Below, piece after piece: positions 1-5,478 of a stretch of 5,683 nucleotides of DNA. Each line of letters starts with the position of its first letter. Within the stretch, counting starts at the first letter, position 1. The position numbers were made by a program, and so were the translations under genes. The notes beneath the pieces are model-generated. The model was given only the letters and a program-made list of their open reading frames with translations. It did not search any database and had not been told where the DNA came from. Where the stretch lies: NCBI GenBank assembly GCA_019683625.1, contig JADGHY010000144.1, positions 1-5,683 of the forward strand, written 5' to 3'. The DNA comes from Thermoflavifilum sp. (GTDB lineage: Bacteria; Bacteroidota; Bacteroidia; Chitinophagales; Chitinophagaceae).

Positions 1-41
1 TAACAATAATCATTAACTATTTTCTAAAACAGATTTTCAAA

Positions 42-545
42 ATGGCCAGCTCATTGAATATCGACAAACTCGATCTGAAGATCATCAATGAAATGATGAA
101 TGATGCCGGCATCTCGTATGCCGACCTGGGCAAAAAGCTTTTTGTTTCAGGGGGCACCATCCACGTGCGCATGAAAAAACTCCAGGAACTGGGTATTGTG
201 AAAGGTACCCGGCTGCAGGTTGATCTGAAAAAAATCGGCTACGACGTCACGGCCTTTGTAGGCATTTACCTGGAGAAGAGCTCGCTGTACGACAGTGTGG
301 TGAAGGAACTGAGAAGGATACCCGAGATTGTGCGGGTAAACTATACCACCGGTAACTACAGCATTTTTGCCGAAGTGGTGTGCAAAGACATCCAGCAGCT
401 CAGGCGGGTGCTGCACGATGAACTGCAGAAAGTAAAGGGTATTGAACGGACAGAAACATTTATTTCGCTGGAAGAAAGTTTTAGCCGCAGCGTATCCATT
501 GATACGGAAGAGCCTGCTGTTCCCGCAAAAAATGGAAAAGAGTAA
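42..545 (+). CDS. Lrp/AsnC-family transcriptional regulator
   Basis: A 167-residue protein with the two-part Lrp/AsnC architecture. Residues about 8-60 form the N-terminal winged helix-turn-helix: the opening IDKLDLKIINEM matches the family's 'LDxxDxxIL' start, and the recognition-helix region VSGGTIHVRMKKLQELGIV (35-53) matches 'lSxxtvxxRvkrLexxGvI'. Residues about 68-145 form the RAM/AsnC ligand-binding and oligomerisation domain, alternating beta strands and helices, with TTGNYSIFAEV (102-112) at the place of the usual 'vtGxyD' effector loop. A polar tail of about 20 residues follows (148-167). Family members bind DNA as dimers or octamers and often sense amino acids; the effector and targets here cannot be told from sequence. 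No Shine-Dalgarno is visible before the ATG; the upstream 41 nt are AT-rich, with only a weak -7-like TATTTTCT at 18-25. The gene ends 6 nt from the convergent SDR gene. Confidence 0.93.
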   Translation: MASSLNIDKLDLKIINEMMNDAGISYADLGKKLFVSGGTIHVRMKKLQELGIVKGTRLQVDLKKIGYDVTAFVGIYLEKSSLYDSVVKELRRIPEIVRVNYTTGNYSIFAEVVCKDIQQLRRVLHDELQKVKGIERTETFISLEESFSRSVSIDTEEPAVPAKNGKE

Positions 546-551
546 TACCCC

Positions 552-1337
552 TTATCCTACCGGTGTTTTTCCTCCATCTATTTGCAAATACACTCCGGTG
601 ATATAAGCAGCCGATGGACTGGCCAGAAAAGCCACAGCCCGGGCAATTTCTTCCGGAGAGGCAAAGCGCTTCATGGGAATCTCATCCTGAGCTCTTTTCT
701 TCACTTCTTCCAGCGGCAGTTGCTGCCGGCGGGCTGTATCTTCCAGCAACTGCTCCAGCCGATCGGTGAGGGTGGAGCCGGGAAGAATGCAATTTACCGT
801 AATGCCCCTAGGCGCCAGCTCGGTGGCCAACACCTTAGCCCAGCCGGCCATAGCCCAACGGACCGTGGTGGACACCCCCAGCGTGGCTATGGGCACCTTC
901 ACCGAAGTGGACAAGATATTGATGATGCGGCCATATCCGCTAGATGCCATGCCCGGCACAAAGGCCTGTACCAGCAATTGGCTGGCGATTAAATGACCTT
1001 GGATGGCTTCTTCAAAATCCTCGGGTTTTGCGGCTAACAAGGTACCCGGAGCCGGGCCCCCGCTGTTGTTTACCAGAATATGGATAGGCCCCGCCTTCGC
1101 AAGGCTGTCAGCCACCGCCTTCACCTGCCTGCGATCCCTGAAATCCACACATACATACCGATGCTGCTGCCCCAGAGCACGATCTAATTGTGCCACAGCC
1201 GTCTGCAATCGTTTTTCATTTCGGGATAAGAGAATACAATTAGCCCCCAGTTGTGACAGCGCGATGGCTGTAGCCAGCCCAATGCCTTGAGAAGCTCCGC
1301 CAATACAAGCCGTTTTACCTGCCAAGGAAAGGTCCAT
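552..1337 (-). CDS. SDR-family oxidoreductase-like protein with degenerate active site
   Basis: A 261-residue classical-length short-chain dehydrogenase/reductase fold. Visible landmarks are the Rossmann glycine motif GGASQGIG (13-20, with Gly in place of the usual Thr), D65 near the adenine pocket, NNSGG (90-94) for the NNAG motif, GRIINILS (136-143), an LPG motif (185-187) after strand 6, and C-terminal ITGVYLQIDGG (246-256). The tetrad is broken: the usual Asn aligns with His115, Tyr with Ser156 and Lys with Arg160; only Ser143 remains. This fits the 'beta-ketoacyl-ACP reductase-like' SDR subgroup (cd05344 as I recall it), described as lacking a perfect cofactor motif and catalytic tetrad, so it is probably a real subfamily and not a decaying gene. 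Substrate and activity are unknown. The ATG is the first after an in-frame stop at 1353-1355, and a promoter-like sequence lies just upstream. It is convergent with the Lrp-type gene and divergent from the DUF4290 gene. Confidence 0.92.
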   Translation of the reverse strand: MDLSLAGKTACIGGASQGIGLATAIALSQLGANCILLSRNEKRLQTAVAQLDRALGQQHRYVCVDFRDRRQVKAVADSLAKAGPIHILVNNSGGPAPGTLLAAKPEDFEEAIQGHLIASQLLVQAFVPGMASSGYGRIINILSTSVKVPIATLGVSTTVRWAMAGWAKVLATELAPRGITVNCILPGSTLTDRLEQLLEDTARRQQLPLEEVKKRAQDEIPMKRFASPEEIARAVAFLASPSAAYITGVYLQIDGGKTPVG

Positions 1338-1353
1338 GAGGAAGATGTTTACT

Positions 1354-1385
1354 CAAAGATATTTATTCTCTCATGTAGCAGGCAA
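1354..1385 (-). promoter_or_regulatory. Bacteroidota-type promoter for the SDR gene
   Basis: Read on the minus strand, TTG (1385-1383) is followed after 21 nt by TATCTTTG (1361-1354), an exact match to the Bacteroidota -7 consensus TAnnTTTG with a spacing inside the 17-23 nt range reported for Flavobacterium. The -7 element ends 16 nt before the SDR start codon, so the predicted leader is only about 10 nt. Inferred from sequence pattern only. Confidence 0.65.
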
Positions 1386-1386
1386 C

Positions 1387-1417
1387 TTGGCGCTGTAAAA
1401 GAATTCGCGTAGGTTTG
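1387..1417 (+). promoter_or_regulatory. Bacteroidota-type promoter for the DUF4290-murA-gmk run
   Basis: TTG (1387-1389) is followed after 20 nt by TAGGTTTG (1410-1417), an exact TAnnTTTG match. The -7 element ends 14 nt before the ATG of the DUF4290 gene, predicting a very short leader. Its TTG is separated by a single base from the oppositely oriented TTG of the SDR promoter (CAA-C-TTG at 1383-1389), so the two promoters share one recognition neighbourhood. This would be the main promoter for the rightward gene run. Confidence 0.65.
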
Positions 1418-1431
1418 CAAAAAGCTTCTGC

Positions 1432-2070
1432 ATGGAATATAACACCACCCGCAACCCGCTGGTGATCCGGGAATATGGGCGGAATATCCAGAAAATGATT
1501 GAATACCTGCTCACCATCGAAGACAAAGAAAAACGCCAACGCAATGCCTTGGCCGTGATTGAACTGATGGGCACCCTCAATCCGCATCTCCGCAATGTGG
1601 AAGACTTCAGGCATAAGCTTTGGGATCATTTGTTTTTAATTTCTGATTTTAAATTGGATGTTGACTCACCCTATCCCAAGCCCACCCGGGAGTCGCTCAA
1701 ACCCAAACCCGCACCCCTGCCCTATCCCAAAAGACATCCCCGCTACAGCCATCTGGGCAAAAACCTGGAAATGTTAATTGAGAAAGCCCTGCAGGAAACA
1801 GATCCAGACAGAAAGGCGGCTTTTGCCCAAGTCATCGGGAATTACATGAAGCTTGCCTACAGCAATTGGCATAAGGAAAATGTACACGACGACATGATTC
1901 GCAGCGAATTGGCCGCCATTACCCATAACCAGCTGGACTATCAGCCGGGCATGCCTATGGTGCATTCCGGCGAGCCCTACCGAAGCCCCAAGCGTCGTTA
2001 CAATAAATACAATGGAAAAGGCGGGTCTTTCAATAAGTTTTACAACAAATACAAAAACCGCAACAAGTGA
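1432..2070 (+). CDS. DUF4290 domain-containing protein
   Basis: A 212-residue protein recognised as DUF4290, a Bacteroidota family of unknown function, from its conserved opening (MEYNTTR, then EYGRNIQKMIEY at 14-25) and the block MGTLNPHLRNVEDFRHKLWDH (46-66), followed by SDFKLDVDSPYP (71-82). The body is mainly helical and looks soluble: no signal peptide or membrane segment. A proline-rich linker (about 80-104) separates two helical parts. The last 29 residues (184-212) are a low-complexity tail rich in Lys, Arg, Asn, Tyr and Gly, with 11 of 29 residues basic; this suggests a disordered nucleic-acid-binding tail, but that is inference. The ATG is the first in frame after the stop at 1396-1398, and matches the conserved family N-terminus. 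Its stop overlaps the murA start, so the two are almost certainly co-transcribed. Function unknown; an accessory role for cell-wall synthesis or growth is only a guess from position. Confidence 0.92.
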   Translation: MEYNTTRNPLVIREYGRNIQKMIEYLLTIEDKEKRQRNALAVIELMGTLNPHLRNVEDFRHKLWDHLFLISDFKLDVDSPYPKPTRESLKPKPAPLPYPKRHPRYSHLGKNLEMLIEKALQETDPDRKAAFAQVIGNYMKLAYSNWHKENVHDDMIRSELAAITHNQLDYQPGMPMVHSGEPYRSPKRRYNKYNGKGGSFNKFYNKYKNRNK

Positions 2071-3374
2071 GTACCGTCCTTGAAGTTACCGGTGGCACGG
2101 CGCTTCATGGAACAGTGGTACCGCAGGGGGCCAAAAATGAAGCCCTGCAGGTGATTGCAGCAACCTTGCTCACCGAAGAACCCATAACCATCCACAATAT
2201 CCCGGATATTGCCGATGTCAATCTGCTGATTGAAATTTTGGGCGAACTGGGCGTGGCCATTCAGCGACACAATCGGCACAGTTGCACCTTTCAGGCTAAG
2301 CAGATTGATTTTGATTATTTGAAGACGGCCGAGTTCCGCAAAAAATCATCCCGGCTGAGAGGGATCGTGTTGCTGGCCGGACCCTTGCTGGCCCGCTGGG
2401 GCCGGGCCATTATGCCCAGTCCCGGGGGCGATAAAATTGGGCGGCGCAGGCTTGATACGCATTTGTTGGGATTGCAGCAGCTAGGGGTAAAGTTTCAGTA
2501 TGTGGATTTTTATTATTTGCTTGAAACGCAGGGGTTACAAGGAAATTATGTGTTGCTGGATGAACCATCGGTCACCGGAACGGCCAATTTAATCATGGCA
2601 GCTGTGCGGGCCAAAGGCCGTACCACCCTTTATCATGCTGCATGCGAGCCTTACGTACAGCAGCTTTGCCGCATGCTGTTGCGCATGGGAGCTAAAATTT
2701 CGGGTATTGGCTCCAATTTACTCACCATTGAAGGTGTCGAACAGCTGGGGGGATGCACCCACCACATCTTGCCCGACATGATTGAGATCGGCTCTTTCAT
2801 AGGCATGGCAGCAATGACCCGGGGAGAAATTCGGATTCAGCAGGCGGGAGTAGCCCATTTAGGGCAAATTCCCCAGAAATTCCGCCAGTTGGGTATTCAG
2901 GTACACATTGAAGATGATGATATCGTTGTGCCTCGCCAGGAACATTATCAGATTCAGCATTTCCTGGATGGATCTATTCCTACCATTTATGACCATCCTT
3001 GGCCGGGATTTACGCCCGATCTGTTAAGCATCATGCTGGTGGTGGCCACACAGGCCCGTGGCAGTGTGTTGATTCACCAGAAAATGTTTGAAAGTCGCCT
3101 GTTTTTCGTGGATAAGCTGCTGGATATGGGCGCAAGGATCATCCTTTGTGATCCGCATCGGGCAGTGGTTATTGGGTTAGACTGGGAATATCTGCTCAGA
3201 GGCATCACCATGAGCTCTCCCGATATCCGAGCTGGGGTGGCCCTGCTCATAGCCGCGCTAAGTGCCGAGGGGACCAGTGTGATTCAAAATGTGGAACAAA
3301 TTGATCGGGGATATGAATCCATCGATGTGCGGCTCCGCGCCTTAGGTGCCCGTATCCGAAGAATAGAGGTATGA
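2067..3374 (+). CDS. murA: UDP-N-acetylglucosamine 1-carboxyvinyltransferase (MurA)
   Basis: MurA transfers the enolpyruvyl group of phosphoenolpyruvate to UDP-N-acetylglucosamine, the first committed cytoplasmic step of peptidoglycan synthesis. The 435-residue protein has the EPSP-synthase-like two-domain fold. Diagnostic sites are GAKNEAL (21-27; K23 and N24 match E. coli K22 and N23), the mobile loop GGDKIGRRRLDTH (120-132; R127 and H132 match R120 and H125), TPD with D318 for the catalytic D305, DIRAG with R388 for R371, and IDRGYESID (412-420) with R414 for R397. The loop residue that is Cys115 in E. coli and the target of fosfomycin is Asp122 here (codon GAT at 2430-2432), a natural variant known in other phyla to keep activity but resist the drug. 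The start is GTG, forming a GTGA overlap with the DUF4290 stop; the N-terminus after it matches the family, and no ATG fits better. The 3' end overlaps gmk by ATGA. Confidence 0.97.
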   Translation: MSTVLEVTGGTALHGTVVPQGAKNEALQVIAATLLTEEPITIHNIPDIADVNLLIEILGELGVAIQRHNRHSCTFQAKQIDFDYLKTAEFRKKSSRLRGIVLLAGPLLARWGRAIMPSPGGDKIGRRRLDTHLLGLQQLGVKFQYVDFYYLLETQGLQGNYVLLDEPSVTGTANLIMAAVRAKGRTTLYHAACEPYVQQLCRMLLRMGAKISGIGSNLLTIEGVEQLGGCTHHILPDMIEIGSFIGMAAMTRGEIRIQQAGVAHLGQIPQKFRQLGIQVHIEDDDIVVPRQEHYQIQHFLDGSIPTIYDHPWPGFTPDLLSIMLVVATQARGSVLIHQKMFESRLFFVDKLLDMGARIILCDPHRAVVIGLDWEYLLRGITMSSPDIRAGVALLIAALSAEGTSVIQNVEQIDRGYESIDVRLRALGARIRRIEV

Positions 3375-3979
3375 TAGACATGGATCAACAGCGTTTTCAT
3401 CCGCTTGTTATCGTTACAGCGCCTTCCGGATCAGGAAAAACCACAATTGTGCATCATCTGTTGAAACGCTTTCCGGAACTGGATTTTTCTGTGTCGGCCT
3501 GTACCCGCCCGCCCCGCCAGAACGAGGTAGATGGCCGCGACTATTATTTTTTAACACCCGAAGCCTTTCAACAAAAAATTCAAGAAGGAGCCTTCGCAGA
3601 ATATGAAATGGTGTATGAAGGCAAATATTATGGAACCCTGATTAGCGAACTGGAGCGAATATGGCGTAACCATCAGATCCCCTTGGTAGATATTGATGTA
3701 CGAGGAGCATTGCATCTGTTAGACAAATATCCTGATCAATCGCTATCCTTATTTGTACAGCCTCCATCCTTAGATGTGCTTAGGGAAAGGCTGATCAAAC
3801 GGGGCTCAGAAACCTCCATCTCTTTGGAAGAACGGCTGCAAAAGGCCGCTGAGGAATTAAAGTATGCTCCCCATTTTCATCACATCATTTACAATGACAG
3901 CCTGGAACATGCCCTGGCCCAGGCAGAGGTTGCCGTAGGGGCTTTTATTGCCCGTATGCTAAACAAAGAAATTCCCTAA
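3371..3979 (+). CDS. gmk: Guanylate kinase
   Basis: Guanylate kinase phosphorylates GMP (and dGMP) to GDP with ATP in the cytoplasm, an essential step to GTP and dGTP. The 202-residue protein is close to the usual 200-210. It shows the P-loop APSGSGKT (17-24; the leading Ala in place of Gly is usual in Bacteroidota), the GMP-binding stretch SACTRPPR (42-49) with DGRDYYF (54-60), the FAEYEMVYEGKYYGT segment that contacts the guanine, VDIDVRGA for the conserved 'lDIDvqGa', and the lid helix RLIKRGSETSISLEERL. The chosen ATG overlaps the murA stop (ATGA), favouring translational coupling; a second in-frame ATG at 3380 (Met4) is also possible, since the three extra residues are not conserved. The gene is followed after 18 nt by the CBS-domain membrane protein gene. 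Confidence 0.97.
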   Translation: MIDMDQQRFHPLVIVTAPSGSGKTTIVHHLLKRFPELDFSVSACTRPPRQNEVDGRDYYFLTPEAFQQKIQEGAFAEYEMVYEGKYYGTLISELERIWRNHQIPLVDIDVRGALHLLDKYPDQSLSLFVQPPSLDVLRERLIKRGSETSISLEERLQKAAEELKYAPHFHHIIYNDSLEHALAQAEVAVGAFIARMLNKEIP

Positions 3980-3984
3980 TTTTG
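3977..3984 (+). promoter_or_regulatory. Possible internal -7 promoter element before the CNNM/CorC gene
   Basis: TAATTTTG matches the TAnnTTTG consensus exactly and lies 13 nt before the ATG at 3998, almost the same distance as for the two upstream promoters. It includes the gmk stop codon. The nearest upstream TTG (3948-3950) is 26 nt away, slightly beyond the usual 17-23 nt, so the -33 half is weak. A secondary promoter for the last gene of the run is possible but unproven. Confidence 0.4.
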
Positions 3985-3990
3985 GAGAGG
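3984..3990 (+). promoter_or_regulatory. Shine-Dalgarno-like site GGAGAGG
   Basis: GGAGAGG sits 7 nt before the ATG at 3998, a good fit to a classical ribosome binding site. This is uncommon in Bacteroidota, and none of the other starts in this window has one this clear. It supports the chosen start and suggests the gene can be translated independently from a read-through gmk message. Confidence 0.5.
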
Positions 3991-3997
3991 CCCCGAT

Positions 3998-5263
3998 ATG
4001 GATACGTTTCAGACTTCTGGTCTCGTTGTCATTATCCTGCTCCTGTTGACCGCTTTTTTCACCGGAATTGAAACTGCTTTTTTCTCGGCCAATAAATTAA
4101 GCATTGAAGTTCGAAAGAAGCAGGGCAAATGGACGGGGCAAATTTTAAATCATTTTATCCAGAATCCCGACCAATTGGTGGGCACCTGCATTGTAGGGGT
4201 GAATATCATGCTGGTGATTTATGGCACTGTAGTGTTCAATGCATTGCAGCCATTTTGGGAAAACTTGCTCAGCGGCGCATGGAATAATCCTTACCTCAAA
4301 CTCGTGGTTGAAATCCTGTTTTCCAGCTTTTTGATTTTAGTGGTGGGTGAATTTTTGCCCCGCATCCTGTTTAAGGCCAGGGCCGACTTCATGTTGAAAA
4401 TTTTTCTCATTCCGTTTTATGGGTTCTATAGCATTTTTCAGCCGTTGGTTAAGGCGCTGATTGGTACGGCAGAATGGATTTTAATTTATTTATTCAATGC
4501 CCGCCTTTCGGATCGCAAGCTGGTGTTCAGCAAAATGGAATTGTACCAGTTCATGCAAGAAAATCAATACTCTGCTTTTCGTCAGGAGCTCAACACCAAA
4601 TGGTTTGAAAATGCCCTGGCGCTGGTACACGTCAGGATTCGGGAATGCATGGTGCCCCGCAATGAAATTGTGGCCATTCCCCTGAGCAGCACGATTGAAG
4701 AAGCCCGGCAGAAGTGTATTTCCACCCGATTGTCAAAAATCATCGTGTACGAAGATTCCATTGATCATATCTGTGGATACATTCATCAACTGGATTTTTT
4801 TGCCCGGCCAGCCCAGTTAAAAGACATGATTCATCCCATTCCTGCCGTGCCAGAGACCATGCGGGCTGTGGATTTAATTACCAAGTTTTCAGAAAGCCGA
4901 AAGACAATAGCCTGGGTGGTGGATGAATTTGGAGGTACGGCAGGTATTGTGACCATGGAAGATGTACTGGAAGAGATCTTTGGTGAATTCAAAGACGAGC
5001 ATGATCAAAAGGGCTTGGTAGAGCAACAGATTGCCGAACATGAGTACCTTTTTTCGGGCAGATTGGAAATTGATTACCTGAATGAAAAATACGGCTTGGG
5101 ATTGCCCAAGAAAGATAGCGAAACTTTATCCGGATTGATTATTGCCTACCATGAAACCATTCCCCGGGAAAAAGACCGGATCATCATCGATCAATTTGAG
5201 TTTGAAATCATCAGTGTATCCGAAACCCGGATTGAGACCGTGAAGCTGCGGGTACTGGAATAA
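3998..5263 (+). CDS. Hemolysin-family (CNNM/CorC-type) membrane protein with CBS domains
   Basis: A 421-residue inner-membrane protein with the order CNNM/DUF21 membrane domain, CBS pair, CorC_HlyC C-terminal domain. Hydrophobic segments lie at about 8-30 (ending in TGIETAFFSAN, the family's 'sGxExAffsa' motif), 60-82, 102-125 (with VVGEFLPRILF, matching the 'lvlGEllPK' motif) and 132-166. The CBS pair spans about 213-330: VRIRECMVPRNEI opens the first repeat, and the second holds the hallmark VVDEFGGTAGIVTMEDVLEEIFGE (307-330). Residues about 345-421 form the CorC_HlyC domain. Relatives are linked to magnesium or cobalt efflux and resistance, and GldE of gliding Bacteroidota has the same architecture; the 'hemolysin' name is historical. 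No gldD-like gene is visible next to it, so I do not assign GldE. Adenine-nucleotide sensing by the CBS pair is likely by family. It follows gmk after 18 nt and has its own Shine-Dalgarno-like site. Confidence 0.93.
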   Translation: MDTFQTSGLVVIILLLLTAFFTGIETAFFSANKLSIEVRKKQGKWTGQILNHFIQNPDQLVGTCIVGVNIMLVIYGTVVFNALQPFWENLLSGAWNNPYLKLVVEILFSSFLILVVGEFLPRILFKARADFMLKIFLIPFYGFYSIFQPLVKALIGTAEWILIYLFNARLSDRKLVFSKMELYQFMQENQYSAFRQELNTKWFENALALVHVRIRECMVPRNEIVAIPLSSTIEEARQKCISTRLSKIIVYEDSIDHICGYIHQLDFFARPAQLKDMIHPIPAVPETMRAVDLITKFSESRKTIAWVVDEFGGTAGIVTMEDVLEEIFGEFKDEHDQKGLVEQQIAEHEYLFSGRLEIDYLNEKYGLGLPKKDSETLSGLIIAYHETIPREKDRIIIDQFEFEIISVSETRIETVKLRVLE

Positions 5264-5313
5264 GCTATGGGTTTGTTGATTGATTGTTAAACTTTCCAAA
5301 TGCCAGCCAGATT

Positions 5314-5356
5314 TCCTGTTTTGGCGCTAACTTTGCCATGTTATCCAAAAACAGGA
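5314..5356 (+). repeat. Imperfect inverted repeat in the intergenic spacer
   Basis: The arm CCTGTTTTGG (5315-5324) pairs with CCAAAAACAGG (5345-5355), with one bulged A; one more T-A pair (5314/5356) closes the base. The 20-nt loop contains TAACTTTG (5328-5335), a TAnnTTTG match. It lies 51 nt after the CNNM/CorC gene. It could be a 3'-end stabilising hairpin, an operator, or chance. The following TTTGTATTTATT is not a clean U-tract, so a classical terminator is unlikely. Confidence 0.5.
5328..5335 (+). promoter_or_regulatory. Isolated -7-like motif in the spacer
   Basis: TAACTTTG fits TAnnTTTG exactly, but no TTG lies 17-23 nt upstream; the nearest upstream one is about 41 nt away. If used, it would give a leader of about 135-140 nt for the gene at 5479, including the hairpin at 5425-5452. 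Weak evidence. Confidence 0.25.
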
Positions 5357-5424
5357 TTTGTATTTATTCCAGATATTTCGTTATTTCACAGAAGTTTTTG
5401 GGGTTAACAAACAATGGATGAAAG

Positions 5425-5461
5425 GCCTGCTCTTGAGTCTTCTTGAGCGGGCTAATTTTTT
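5425..5461 (+). terminator. Rho-independent terminator-like hairpin
   Basis: GCCTGCTC (5425-5432) pairs with GAGCGGGC (5445-5452) in an 8-bp GC-rich stem with one T-G wobble and a 12-nt loop, followed by TAATTTTTT (5453-5461). It would end the rightward gene run about 160 nt after the CNNM/CorC stop. It also lies only 17 nt before the next start codon, so it could instead act as an attenuator, and its U-tract overlaps a promoter-like TAATTTTT with a TTG 17 nt upstream (5433-5435). Confidence 0.6.
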
Positions 5462-5478
5462 ATCCCTGATCCATCGGT

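Noticed and set aside
18..25. TATTTTCT as a promoter -7 element for the Lrp-type gene
   Set aside because: It misses the final TTTG part of the consensus and no TTG is visible upstream within the window; the real promoter may be outside.
545..575. A terminator between the convergent Lrp-type and SDR genes (short ACCGGT palindrome followed by a T-run)
   Set aside because: The palindrome ACCGGT is too short to form a stable stem with a loop, and it lies inside the SDR coding sequence.
582..1290. Plus-strand open frames opposite the SDR gene
   Set aside because: They are shadows of the SDR coding frame: no recognisable domains, Cys/Ser/Arg-rich unlikely composition, and the minus-strand protein is clearly real.
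1363..1629. Minus-strand open frames across the divergent promoter region and the 5' end of the DUF4290 gene
   Set aside because: They overlap the well-supported DUF4290 start and both promoters and show no family resemblance.
3998..5263. Naming the CBS-domain membrane protein GldE or a true hemolysin
   Set aside because: The architecture is shared by several CNNM/CorC subfamilies, no gldD-like neighbour is visible, and the hemolysin label is historical.
5300..5407. 35-codon open frame in the intergenic spacer after the CNNM/CorC gene
   Set aside because: It has no ribosome site or promoter at a sensible distance, contains the inverted repeat, and its residue make-up (many Phe and Pro) looks like translated AT-rich spacer.
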